From JALSRK01 sp964461995 (GTDB taxonomy: Bacteria; Acidobacteriota; Terriglobia; Bryobacterales; Bryobacteraceae): a DNA stretch of 64,000 nucleotides. The translations under genes and the position numbers were made by a program. The stretch spans positions 1-64,000 of the forward strand of contig CAYWXL010000005.1 of the NCBI GenBank assembly GCA_964461995.1, written 5' to 3'. This document shows, in pieces, positions 25,743-34,473 of this stretch; the stretch's first letter is position 1, and each line of letters begins with the position of its first letter. The notes below the pieces were generated by a model. It was not told the origin of the DNA. It saw only the letters and a list, made by a program, of their open reading frames with translations, and ran no database searches.

Positions 25743-27155
25743 ATGCCGTTAACCCGCCAGCAAGTCCGGTCGTTCGCCGTGATGGGGGCGCTGTTTCTGG
25801 TGATCGTCTTCGCGATTCCGCGCCCGGAGGCGGTGGAGCCGGCGGGCTGGCGTTTGACCGGGCTTTTTCTGGCGACGATCGCCGGCTTGGTGCTGCAGCC
25901 GGTGCCGGTAGGGGCGCTGGTGCTGATCGCCGTGGCGCTTTCGACGCTGATCGGGGGCCTTTCCATCCAGGAAGCCCTGGCCGGTTACTCGACGCCCACG
26001 GTCTGGCTGGTATTGAACGCCTTTTTTATCTCCCGGGCGATCATCAACACGGGACTGGCCCGCCGGATCGCGCTGCTGTTCGTGCGCTTGGTGGGCGGCA
26101 CGTCGTTAGGGCTCTGCTACGCCCTGTCGTTCACCGACATGGTGCTGGCCTCGGTGATCCCGTCGAATGCGGCGCGCTCAGGCGGGGTGGTGTTGCCCAT
26201 CACGCGGGCGGTGGCGGAGCTCTATGATTCCCGGCCGGGACCGACGGCCCGGCGGTTGGGCAGTTTCTTGATGGCAGGCGTCTACCAGGGCATCTGCATC
26301 ACCTCGGCGATGTTCTTCACCGGCCAAGCCTCCAATCCACTGGTGGCGGAGATCGCCGGCCAGATGGGGTACGAAATCACTTGGGCCAAGTGGGCGCTGG
26401 CGGGGATTGTGCCGGGAATGGCGGCGCTGCTGGCAGTGCCGTGGCTGGTGCAGCGGCTGGAGCCTCCGGAGATCCGGCGCACGCCGGAAGCCGCCGCCTT
26501 CGCCGCCCGGGAACTGAAGAAAATGGGCCGGTGGTCGCGATCTGAGCAGGTCGTGTGCGCGGTCTTCGTCTCCGTCTGCGGGCTATGGGTAACGAGCGGC
26601 CTCCACGGGCTGCACATCACGACGGCGGCGCTGCTGGGCACGGGGACGTTGTTGGTTTCGGGCGTGCTGACCTTCGACGACATCCGCAACGAGAAGGCGG
26701 CCTGGGAGCTGTTCATCTGGTACGGAGGCATCCTGCGGCTTGGCCAGGCGCTGAACGACGCAGGCGTCACCACCGAGTTCGCCCGGGCCGTGAGCACGGG
26801 CTTCTCGAACCTCGGCTGGGTGCCGCTGTTCGCCATCGCGCTGCTCATCTATTTTTACGCGCACTACATGTTCGCCTCGATCACGGCGCACATCCTGGCG
26901 ATGTACAGCCCGTTCGTGATGGTGCTGGCCGCCGACGGAGCGCCGCTGGGCCTGGCGGCGTTCGCGTTCGCCTGTTTCGTTTGCTTCTCGGCGGGCCTGA
27001 CGCACTATGGGACAACGCCGGCGCCGATGTTCTTCGCCCACGGCTACGTTTCGCTGCGCCAGTGGTGGAAGGTGGGCTTTGCTGCCTCGGTGGCGAACGT
27101 GGTGATCTGGGCCGGGGTGGGCTTCACCTGGTGGAAGCTAGTCGGGCTGTGGTGA
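25743..27155 (+). CDS. DASS-family anion:sodium symporter (SLC13-like)
   Basis: The 470-residue protein is highly hydrophobic with about 11-13 membrane segments. The conserved DASS motif is VIPSNAARSGGVVLPI, and FFTGQASNP is the second substrate-site loop. It resembles CitT/2-oxoglutarate-malate translocators, which move di- or tricarboxylates. The exact substrate is unknown. No ribosome-binding site is visible before the ATG. A TGGTACCA palindrome inside an imperfect inverted repeat (25713-25727) lies just upstream. Confidence 0.88.
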   Translation: MPLTRQQVRSFAVMGALFLVIVFAIPRPEAVEPAGWRLTGLFLATIAGLVLQPVPVGALVLIAVALSTLIGGLSIQEALAGYSTPTVWLVLNAFFISRAIINTGLARRIALLFVRLVGGTSLGLCYALSFTDMVLASVIPSNAARSGGVVLPITRAVAELYDSRPGPTARRLGSFLMAGVYQGICITSAMFFTGQASNPLVAEIAGQMGYEITWAKWALAGIVPGMAALLAVPWLVQRLEPPEIRRTPEAAAFAARELKKMGRWSRSEQVVCAVFVSVCGLWVTSGLHGLHITTAALLGTGTLLVSGVLTFDDIRNEKAAWELFIWYGGILRLGQALNDAGVTTEFARAVSTGFSNLGWVPLFAIALLIYFYAHYMFASITAHILAMYSPFVMVLAADGAPLGLAAFAFACFVCFSAGLTHYGTTPAPMFFAHGYVSLRQWWKVGFAASVANVVIWAGVGFTWWKLVGLW

Positions 27156-27205
27156 GGCGCCCGGGGAACCAGCGGGGGTTCGAGCGTCGGGCAGGTGCGG
27201 AGAGA

Positions 27206-27988
27206 TCAGCTCGCCGAAGCGGGTGCGTCGCTGGCCGCTCCGGCCACGTAGACGAGCAGGTGGCGGCTGCCCTCGACGTCGTGAGGGGCGATGGGAATCA
27301 GGGTGAGGTCCCAGCGCCCCTGGTCGCCGACGGCTCCGTGAACGGTGACCGGCTCTTCGCTGTCCACCGCCTGCTGAACTGCTGGGAGGACGTCGTTCTG
27401 TGCGAAGAGGCCGGTCAGTTTGGTCCCCTGCGCTTCGTCAGCCGACAGACTCACTTCCTCGCGGAATTTGCGGTTGCTGTAGATGAGCGACAAGCGGCTG
27501 TCGAAGACAGCGACGCCGGCGGGCAACAGGTCGAGGATGTTCTGGTAGTAATGCCGTTCGGCTTCGACCATGGCCAGGAAGTGGGCGTAGTGTTCCGGCG
27601 TGCCCGGATCGGGGGATTCGTCGTGGGGAGGGGAAGCGGGTTCCGGCGCACTCTCCGCGCTTCCGGCCTCCGCAGTCAGGCCGGGAGTCTCCACTGGGGC
27701 GAGCACCGGCTCGGGACGGTTTTCGGAAACGGGAGCCGCCGCCGGTCCGCCCACGGCCTCCGCGGCTGCAGCCAGAGAGGTGGCGGCGAGTTCCGGCGTG
27801 TCAGCTTCTTCATTCGTTTGGGACTGGTCTTGCGGGCTGCGCTCCTGGTGGGTTCGCTTCAGTAGTTCTCCGAAGGCGCGCTCATGGTGGTTGGCCACAT
27901 AGGCCTGGTGGTGTTCCTTGGAGCAGAACCGCTGGTTCTGAAGGCGGCGGAGAATGGAAAGCGGCTTGCCACAGTGCAGGCATTTCAT
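27206..27988 (-). CDS. Zinc-finger plus PAS-domain protein
   Basis: The 260-residue cytoplasmic protein begins with a zinc-finger-like motif, C3-x2-C6 then C22-x3-H26 (MKCLHCGKPLSILRR, RFCSKEHH). A long Ala/Pro/Glu-rich, low-complexity linker (about residues 55-140) leads to a PAS domain (about 150-250, with NILDLLPAGVAVFDSRLSLI and YSNRKF). No kinase or output domain follows. It could be a single-domain sensor or adaptor; ligand and partner are unknown. The ribosome-binding site GGAGG lies in a small hairpin (see 27990-28002). Confidence 0.75.
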   Translation of the reverse strand: MKCLHCGKPLSILRRLQNQRFCSKEHHQAYVANHHERAFGELLKRTHQERSPQDQSQTNEEADTPELAATSLAAAAEAVGGPAAAPVSENRPEPVLAPVETPGLTAEAGSAESAPEPASPPHDESPDPGTPEHYAHFLAMVEAERHYYQNILDLLPAGVAVFDSRLSLIYSNRKFREEVSLSADEAQGTKLTGLFAQNDVLPAVQQAVDSEEPVTVHGAVGDQGRWDLTLIPIAPHDVEGSRHLLVYVAGAASDAPASAS

Positions 27989-27989
27989 T

Positions 27990-28002
27990 GGAGGGCTCCT
28001 CC
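27990..28002 (-). promoter_or_regulatory. Hairpin covering ribosome-binding site
   Basis: On the minus strand GGAGG-AGC-CCTCC forms a 5-bp stem with a 3-base loop, two bases before the ATG of the zinc-finger/PAS gene. The only ribosome-binding site of that gene is inside the stem. Confidence 0.3.
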
Positions 28003-28134
28003 GGTGCTCACATCTGTCTTTCTATCGACACAAATTGCGCCAAACTGCAGGTCCATCCCTTAGTTTTCGCACTGGGGAGCCTTAGCTCCGACGTCCCCGA
28101 AGGGACCCGCCCTCGCCCGAAAGCGGCCAAGGGG

Positions 28135-28929
28135 CTAGTTTTCATCCAGCCGCAGCAGCCACCGCACCGCGTTTCGGATCAAGCGCTGCATCATGGGGTG
28201 GTTCAGCGCCTCGACGGTGTGGCCCGGAGAAAGGTACACGAACCGGCCTTTGCCCAGCTCCCGCCACCAGCCCCCGGCGGCCGCCCGGTTGTCTTCGGCG
28301 ATGGTGCGGAGCAGGAGGTGCTCCCGGTCGAGGTAGTACTTGACGAGGTGGTGCTCGTCGAAGATCTGGAAATCCTCGACACCGGCGGTGACCGGATGCT
28401 GGTGGTTCTCGACGCGAACCGTGAAGCGGTAGGGTTTGGGGTGGCCGCCGTAATCTCCTCCGAAAAGTTTGTAATAGAGGCCTCCCGGCGGATAGATGCC
28501 TTGTGCATTGTGCAGAGCGAGGAAGCCGCCACCGTTGTGAACGAAGTCCCAGATGGCCTGTTGTTGGGCGTCGGTCATCCAGATGACTTCTTTCCCTTTT
28601 TCGTAGCCGTGGGGCCAGTTCATTCCGTCGCGGAAAATGATCAGCAGTTGATGGCGGGCCAAAGACACGGCGTTGAGTTCCGCGACTTCGGTGATGAAGG
28701 TGACCGGGATGTTCTCGCGCACTAAGGCGCGGATCAAGCCGTCGCGCTGGTAGACCGGCGAATGGTACCGGTCGCCGATGAGCGCCAGGGCCCGGGGGCG
28801 CGAAGCGGAGCGGAAAGGGGCGTCCGTGTCGCCGGCGCCGGGGTGGGGCGCCGCGAGGGAAGGCGGCGCGCCGGCGGCCAACATCAGGAGGATCACGGCG
28901 AGGGGCCACCGGGGAGGCGTTGGGATCAT
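28135..28929 (-). CDS. Secreted ThuA-like domain protein
   Basis: The 264-residue product has a signal peptide (PLAVILLMLAAGAPPSLA) and a ThuA-like glutamine-amidotransferase fold: ALIGDRYHSPVYQRDGLI, GGGFLALHNAQG, GGDYGGHPKP and PGHTVEALNHPMM. ThuA proteins are named for trehalose utilisation; exported homologues are common in Acidobacteriota and Planctomycetota, often near sugar-acid metabolism. Catalytic activity is not established for the family. It is divergent from tgt. Confidence 0.82.
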   Translation of the reverse strand: MIPTPPRWPLAVILLMLAAGAPPSLAAPHPGAGDTDAPFRSASRPRALALIGDRYHSPVYQRDGLIRALVRENIPVTFITEVAELNAVSLARHQLLIIFRDGMNWPHGYEKGKEVIWMTDAQQQAIWDFVHNGGGFLALHNAQGIYPPGGLYYKLFGGDYGGHPKPYRFTVRVENHQHPVTAGVEDFQIFDEHHLVKYYLDREHLLLRTIAEDNRAAAGGWWRELGKGRFVYLSPGHTVEALNHPMMQRLIRNAVRWLLRLDEN

Positions 28930-28949
28930 GGCCCCGATTTTACAATGAA

Positions 28950-30104
28950 ATGGTGCCCGCTCAACCCACTATTCTCAGGTTCGAAATCCAGGCCGTCTGT
29001 CCGGTCACCGGCGCGCGGGCCGGCCTGCTCCACACGCCCCACGGCGTGGTGGAGACCCCGGTCTTCATGCCGGTGGGTACCCAGGCGACGGTGAAGGGCC
29101 TGCGGAGCGAAGAACTCGCGGGCGAGCTGAACGTGCAGATCCTCCTGGCCAACACCTACCATTTGTATCTGCGGCCGGGCGCCGGGGTGATTCGAAAACT
29201 CGGCGGGCTGCACCGGTTCATGAATTGGCCGAGGGCCATTCTGACCGATTCGGGGGGATTTCAGGTGTTCAGCCTGAGCGGGTTGCGGAAAGTGACGGAA
29301 CGAGGGGTCCTCTTTCGGTCACACCTGGACGGCGACCTGCATGAATTCACTCCCGAGTCCACCGTGGACGCGCAAATCGATCTCGGCAGCGACATCATGA
29401 TGGTTCTCGACGAGTGTCCGGCGTATCCAGTGAGCTGGGAGGACGCCCGGGCGGCGGTGGACCGGACGGTGCGCTGGGCGCGGGAAGCGTTTCGTCATTA
29501 CCGTCGGCGAAGAGAGGACGAGGGGATCCGCCAGGCCCTGGTACCCATCGTTCAAGGTTCCACCTATCCGGAGCTGCGGACGAGGTGCGCCGAGGAGCTG
29601 TTGGAACTGGACGCGGAAGCGTATGCGATCGGGGGCGTGAGCGTCGGCGAGCCGCGGGAATTGAGCTTGGAAATGACCGAGCGCACCGCGCCGCTGTTGC
29701 CGGCGGAGCGTCCTCGATACGTGATGGGCGTCGGAACTCCGGAAGAACTGCCGGCTTACGTGGCCCGGGGCGTGGACATGATGGATTGCGTGCTGCCCAC
29801 GCGCAACGCCCGCAACGGATACCTTTTCACATCTCGGGGAAAGCTCGTGATCAAGCAGGCGCGCTACCGCGAAGATCCCCGGCCGGTGGATGAGAACTGC
29901 GGCTGCAGCACCTGCCGGCGATACTCGAGGGCATATCTCCGCCACCTGTTCCAGGCCCGAGAGATGTTGTACTCCACCCTCGCCACCCTCCATAATGTCT
30001 ACAGGTACCTTGACATCATGCGCGGGATCAGGCAGGCTATACTGCTAGGGAACTTCCCGGAGTACCTGAACGCAGTACAATCCCTGTCGGCGGAAGAACC
30101 ATAA
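28950..30104 (+). CDS. tgt: Queuine tRNA-ribosyltransferase
   Basis: The 384-residue protein exchanges the guanine at position 34 of GUN-anticodon tRNAs for preQ1. Motifs seen: VETPVFMPVGT, LANTYHLYLRPG, ILTDSGGFQV, the nucleophile region GVDMMDCVLPTRNARNGYLF, and the zinc site C-x-C-x2-C with a downstream His (CGCSTCRRYSRAYLRHLF). ATG at 28950 is chosen; a TTG at 28920 would add ten residues. A TACAAT lies four bases before it, but no matching -35. It leads the same-strand run with yajC and secDF, as in many bacteria. Confidence 0.96.
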   Translation: MVPAQPTILRFEIQAVCPVTGARAGLLHTPHGVVETPVFMPVGTQATVKGLRSEELAGELNVQILLANTYHLYLRPGAGVIRKLGGLHRFMNWPRAILTDSGGFQVFSLSGLRKVTERGVLFRSHLDGDLHEFTPESTVDAQIDLGSDIMMVLDECPAYPVSWEDARAAVDRTVRWAREAFRHYRRRREDEGIRQALVPIVQGSTYPELRTRCAEELLELDAEAYAIGGVSVGEPRELSLEMTERTAPLLPAERPRYVMGVGTPEELPAYVARGVDMMDCVLPTRNARNGYLFTSRGKLVIKQARYREDPRPVDENCGCSTCRRYSRAYLRHLFQAREMLYSTLATLHNVYRYLDIMRGIRQAILLGNFPEYLNAVQSLSAEEP

Positions 30105-30232
30105 GCTCTCAGGCCTTCTTCCGGTATCCAAAGCTGAGGCGGAACGTGCGGTGCTGAGCGGCCCGCGCGAATGCGGCCCCGCGCACGACGGCGACGCGCC
30201 CCGGCCCGGCGGGGAATCGCGTAGGTGAAATC

Positions 30233-30553
30233 GTGATACTGAGCCTAATTCTGCTCTTGCAGCAAACGCCCGGATCCTCGAATCCGATCCTGGGCTTCCT
30301 GCCGATCATCCTGATTTTCGCCATCTTCTACTTCCTGCTCTTCCTGCCCATGCAGCGCCAGAAGAAGCAGCAGCAGAAGATGCTGCGCGAGTTGCAAAAC
30401 GGCGATCAGGTGTTGACGACGGGCGGCGTGATCGGCACGATTGTCAAGCTCACCGATGACCGGCTCGTGATTCGCGTGAAGCCGGACAACGTGAAGCTGG
30501 AGGTGGCGCGCAACTCGGTCGCCAGCAAGCTGGGCGGCGAGACGGGAAAATAG
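30233..30553 (+). CDS. yajC: Preprotein translocase subunit YajC
   Basis: The 106-residue protein has one membrane segment (PIILIFAIFYFLLFLPMQR) and the conserved cytoplasmic part with NGDQVLTTGGVIGTI. It forms a holotranslocase complex with SecDF. The start is GTG at 30233, with AGGTGA upstream. It is 23 bases before secD. Confidence 0.94.
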   Translation: MILSLILLLQQTPGSSNPILGFLPIILIFAIFYFLLFLPMQRQKKQQQKMLRELQNGDQVLTTGGVIGTIVKLTDDRLVIRVKPDNVKLEVARNSVASKLGGETGK

Positions 30554-30576
30554 TGCGCGCTTGAACGAGAAGTGAC

Positions 30577-32196
30577 ATGACCCGCAATCTCAAGTACAAG
30601 GCACTGACAATTCTTTTTGTGACGGTGGCCTGCCTTTATGCCCTTTTCGGGCTGCCGCGCTCTTTGGACGAACTCAAGCAGAATTTCCGACAGAGCGTGA
30701 AGCTGGGACTCGATTTGCGGGGCGGCAGCCACCTCGTTCTTCAGGTGCAGTTGCAGGACGCCTTCAAGGCGGAGGCGGATCTGGTCATCGAGCGGCTCAA
30801 GGAAGAGATGTCCAAGCGCGGCATCACTTACGACTCGATCGACCGGAACGATCCGCAGACGCTCGAGGAGGCCGACAAGATCCAGATCAACATCCGCGGC
30901 GTACCGCTCGACTCGACGGCGGCGTTCCGGAACCTGGTGGCGGAGCTGGTGCCGAACTGGGTGTTGACGCCGGTAAGCTCGACGGATTACAAGCTGACGA
31001 TCCGCCCGACGGAGGCGCTGGCGTTGAAGCGGGACACGATGGAGCGGGCGATCCAGACGATCCAGAACCGCATCAACGGGTTGGGGTTGTCCGAGGCGAC
31101 GGTTCAACAGCGCGGGCGGGCTGACGCGGAAGCGGAGATTCTCGTGCAGATGCCGGGCGTGGACGACCCGGCGCGAGTGAAGGCGATCCTCCAGACGGCG
31201 GCGATGTTGGAGCTGGTGGAGGTTCGCGACGGGCCGTTCGCGAGCCGGCAGCAGGCGCTTGCGAAGTACGGCGGCGTGCTGCCGCTGAACACGCGGCTGG
31301 TGCGCCAGGCCCCGCAGGCCGGTGGGCAGACCGAGACCTGGTGGTTGCTGAACCGAAGCGCGATCGTGACGGGCCGCGACGTCCGCAACGCCCGGCCGGG
31401 GCGGGACGAGTTCGGCAAGTGGGAGACCGACTTTACGCTTTCCCAAGAGGCGGCGCGGCGGTTCGGACGGTTCACGGAGGCCAACATCGGCAACCGCTTG
31501 GCGATCGTCCTCGACGGGCAGGTCCGGAGCGCTCCGGTGATCCAAGGCCGGATCGACGACCGCGGGCGCATCACGGGAGCGGCCAATGAGCAGGAAGCCG
31601 CCGATCTGGCTATCGTGTTGAAGGCTGGTTCGTTGCCGGCGGGCATCGTTTACCTCGAGGAGCGGACGGTTGGGCCATCGCTGGGAGCCGATTCCATCCG
31701 GCAGGGCTTCTTGGCGGGCATCGCGGGTTTGATTGCGGTGGTGGTGCTGATGTTGCTCTACTACCGGATGGCGGGCATCAACGCGACGCTGGCGCTGATC
31801 CTGAACGCGTTGATCCTGTTGGCGGTCCTGAGCTACTTCGACGCCGTTCTCACCCTGCCGGGCATCGCTGGCATCATCTTGACCATCGGCATGGCAGTGG
31901 ACTCCAACGTGTTGATTTTCGAGAGGATAAAGGAGGAGCTGGCGGCCGGCAAGGCAATACCGGCGGCGATCGACACGGGTTTTGGCAAGGCCTTTCTCAC
32001 TATTCTCGACACCAACATCACGACGATGGTGGCTTGCGCCTTCCTGTTCATTTTCGGGACCGGGCCGGTGAAAGGGTTTGCCATCACGCTGACCATCGGC
32101 CTCACGGCAAACCTGTTCACGGCGGTCTTCGTTTCCAAGAGCATCTTCGAATTCAACCTGGCGCGGAATCCGAGAATGGCGAGATTGAGCATCTAG
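30577..32196 (+). CDS. secD: Protein translocase subunit SecD
   Basis: The 539-residue membrane protein uses the proton motive force to help pull translocated proteins across the membrane. Seen: first membrane segment (ALTILFVTVACLYALFGL), GLDLRGGSHLVLQ, a periplasmic P1 region, GAANEQEAADLAIVLKAGSLP, and the SecDF/RND block of five membrane segments with GMAVDSNVLIFERIKEEL. It has the usual length. GAGAAG precedes the ATG. It forms one unit with yajC and secF. Confidence 0.96.
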   Translation: MTRNLKYKALTILFVTVACLYALFGLPRSLDELKQNFRQSVKLGLDLRGGSHLVLQVQLQDAFKAEADLVIERLKEEMSKRGITYDSIDRNDPQTLEEADKIQINIRGVPLDSTAAFRNLVAELVPNWVLTPVSSTDYKLTIRPTEALALKRDTMERAIQTIQNRINGLGLSEATVQQRGRADAEAEILVQMPGVDDPARVKAILQTAAMLELVEVRDGPFASRQQALAKYGGVLPLNTRLVRQAPQAGGQTETWWLLNRSAIVTGRDVRNARPGRDEFGKWETDFTLSQEAARRFGRFTEANIGNRLAIVLDGQVRSAPVIQGRIDDRGRITGAANEQEAADLAIVLKAGSLPAGIVYLEERTVGPSLGADSIRQGFLAGIAGLIAVVVLMLLYYRMAGINATLALILNALILLAVLSYFDAVLTLPGIAGIILTIGMAVDSNVLIFERIKEELAAGKAIPAAIDTGFGKAFLTILDTNITTMVACAFLFIFGTGPVKGFAITLTIGLTANLFTAVFVSKSIFEFNLARNPRMARLSI

Positions 32197-32288
32197 ACGC
32201 GGCTGTGATAGTTTCAATGAAACAGGGTTGGGAACATTTCGGGAGCCGCTGGTGTCTGATCTAAACGGGCACCGGCGCAGCACGTTGC

Positions 32289-33494
32289 ATGCAGATTTTC
32301 AAAGATCCTAAATTTGACTTTCTGGGCAAGAAATGGCCCTTCATCATCGGCTCGCTGGTGCTGATAGCGGCCAGTGTGGCGAGTCTGGTAGTCAAAGGCG
32401 GTCCCCGCTACGGAATCGATTTCAAAGGCGGGGTGGTGATCTCGCTGAAGTTCGCGGAGATGCCGCGCATCGACGAGATCCGGTCGGCTTTATCGGAGCG
32501 CATCGAGGGCGAAATCATGGTCCAGGAATTCGTCGGTTCCAACGAGATCATGGTTTCCACCGAGATGCGTAGCGAAGAAGAGTTGGCCGAGGCGCGGGAG
32601 GTCATCATCCAGACTTTGGAAGCGAAGTTTGGCGGGGCCGAAGCCGGCAAAGTGGACTTGAACAACGCCGGAGCCGACGTCATCGCCCAGACGCTGCGGG
32701 AAAAGAACGTGCCCCTGGACGATTCGGCGCTGCAGGAGCTGGCGGAGCGAATCAGGGAGTTCCGCGATTCGCCGCCGCATTCGGGGCTGCTCACGAGCTT
32801 CGACGAGCTCAGCCAGGTGGAGGGTGTGACACCCGAGATCTTGTCGGTGATCAAGGAGAGCTTCCACTTGGCGCCGTTCACGGTGCGGAGCGTGGAGATC
32901 GTGGGGCCGAAGATCGGCCAGGAATTGCGGGAGCAGGCCCTGATGGCTACGCTGCTGGCCCTCGGCGGCATGCTGGTCTACATCGCGTTCCGGTTCGAGT
33001 GGACTTACGGAGTGGCCGCGGTGATCGCGGTGTTTCACGACGTGTTCATCACGGTCGGGCTGTTTTCGATCACGGACCGGGAGATTTCGCTGACCGTGGT
33101 CGCCGCTCTCTTGACGCTGGTCGGTTACTCGATGAACGATACGATCGTCGTGTTCGACCGCGTGCGGGAGAACCTGAAGCTGGTGCGGCGGGGCTCGTTC
33201 GCCGACTTGGTGAACTTGAGCATCAACCAGACGTTGAACCGGACGGTACTAACGTCGGGATTGACCTTCATGACGGTGCTGGCGTTGTTCCTGTTCGGCG
33301 GTCAGGTGCTGAACAACTTCGCTTTCGCTCTCGTGGTGGGAATCCTGGTGGGAACGTACTCGTCGATTTTCATCGCCAGTCCGATTTTGATATCCTTGCA
33401 GGGCGTGTTGGAGCGCCGGAAGCGGGCGCGGCTCGTGACGGCCGCCCCGGCGGGAAAACCGGCGAGGAAGAGTTCCGCGAAGGTGGTCCGCTGA
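32289..33494 (+). CDS. secF: Protein translocase subunit SecF with insertion
   Basis: The 401-residue protein is the partner of SecD. Seen: an N-terminal membrane segment (FIIGSLVLIAASVASLVV), YGIDFKGGVVISL, then the C-terminal membrane block with GYSMNDTIVVFDRVREN. Typical SecF is about 300-320 residues; this one has some 70 extra residues (about 122-193) in the periplasmic part, including an HhH-like helical segment (SFDELSQVEGVTPEILSVI). The 92-base gap to secD has a GTTTCA-A-TGAAAC inverted repeat and no strong ribosome-binding site. Confidence 0.94.
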   Translation: MQIFKDPKFDFLGKKWPFIIGSLVLIAASVASLVVKGGPRYGIDFKGGVVISLKFAEMPRIDEIRSALSERIEGEIMVQEFVGSNEIMVSTEMRSEEELAEAREVIIQTLEAKFGGAEAGKVDLNNAGADVIAQTLREKNVPLDDSALQELAERIREFRDSPPHSGLLTSFDELSQVEGVTPEILSVIKESFHLAPFTVRSVEIVGPKIGQELREQALMATLLALGGMLVYIAFRFEWTYGVAAVIAVFHDVFITVGLFSITDREISLTVVAALLTLVGYSMNDTIVVFDRVRENLKLVRRGSFADLVNLSINQTLNRTVLTSGLTFMTVLALFLFGGQVLNNFAFALVVGILVGTYSSIFIASPILISLQGVLERRKRARLVTAAPAGKPARKSSAKVVR

Positions 33495-33626
33495 AGCCGT
33501 TTCAGGGTATATGGTTTTGTAGCAGCAAGACACCGGAGACCGGAGCCGAAGGTTCGGCCGGGAGGAAAGCTGGGCCCACCGGCGGCACCGTGATCCGGGG
33601 GTAAGGATTGGAAAGGGTAAACGATT

Positions 33627-34388
33627 ATGTTCGAACAGAGCCTGGTGGAACAGGGCAAGACCAACAAAGCGTGGACAGTGTTGTTGTCCTTCGCCCTCCA
33701 GATCCTGATGATCATCGTGATGATCATTCTTCCGATGATCTACTTCGAGACCTTGCCAACGACACAGTTAACGAGTTTTCTGGTGGCCCCTCCACCGCCC
33801 CCTCCACCGCCTCCGCCTCCGGCCGCGCAGCCGGTGAAAGTTGTGAAAGTGATTCCGCGCCAGTTCGACGCCGGCAAGCTGCTTGCGCCGAAGGAGATTC
33901 CGAAGGAGGTCGCGATCATCGAGGAGGATGAGCTTCCGCCTCCGATGTCGGGAGCGGTGGGCGTCGTGGGCGGCGTACCGGGCGGAGTTCCCGGAGGAAC
34001 GCCGGGCGGCGTGATCGGCGGCATCATCGGGTCGGTGCCGACCGCGGCTCCGCCGCCTCCGCCGCCGAAGGTGAAGCCGAAGCCGAAACCGAGGCCGAAG
34101 CGGATTCGGGTGGGCGGCAACGTCCAGGCAGCGCGTTTGATCAAGCAGGTGAAGCCGGTCTATCCGCCGCTGGCGCGCCAGGCTCGCATCCAAGGAACGG
34201 TTCGCTTCAACGCGATCATCGGCAAGGACGGTAGGATCCAGAACCTGACGTTGGTGAGCGGGCATCCGCTGCTGGTGCCGGCGGCCACGGCGGCCGTGAA
34301 GCAGTGGGTCTACAAGCCCACGCTGTTGAACGGCGAACCGGTGGAAGTGGTGACGATCATCGACGTGAACTTCACGCTGAGCGGCTGA
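33627..34388 (+). CDS. TonB-like energy-transducing protein
   Basis: The 253-residue protein has a cytoplasmic tip, one membrane segment (about residues 17-40), a periplasmic Pro/Lys-rich spacer (a run of prolines at about 52-64, a Gly/Val-rich repeat near 110-140, a Lys-Pro run at 148-160), and a TonB C-terminal domain (about 170-253: VKPVYPPLARQARIQGTVRF, AVKQWVYKPTLLNGEPVEVV). TonB passes energy from the ExbB-ExbD complex to outer-membrane receptors. It is followed by exbB- and exbD-type genes. Confidence 0.9.
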   Translation: MFEQSLVEQGKTNKAWTVLLSFALQILMIIVMIILPMIYFETLPTTQLTSFLVAPPPPPPPPPPPAAQPVKVVKVIPRQFDAGKLLAPKEIPKEVAIIEEDELPPPMSGAVGVVGGVPGGVPGGTPGGVIGGIIGSVPTAAPPPPPPKVKPKPKPRPKRIRVGGNVQAARLIKQVKPVYPPLARQARIQGTVRFNAIIGKDGRIQNLTLVSGHPLLVPAATAAVKQWVYKPTLLNGEPVEVVTIIDVNFTLSG

Positions 34389-34473
34389 TCGGCAGATGGC
34401 CGCTCAGCAGGTGGAATGATCAAGAGTTCTTGATAACTGAAAAGATTAAATTCAACTCGCAGGAGAAAGACAG

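Noticed and set aside
28920..28946. TTGGGA and TACAAT as a promoter for tgt
   Set aside because: The spacer is 15 bases and the ATG is only four bases after the -10, which does not fit normal or leaderless initiation.
30406..32283. 625-codon frame opposite secD
   Set aside because: Antisense shadow; secD is certain on the plus strand.
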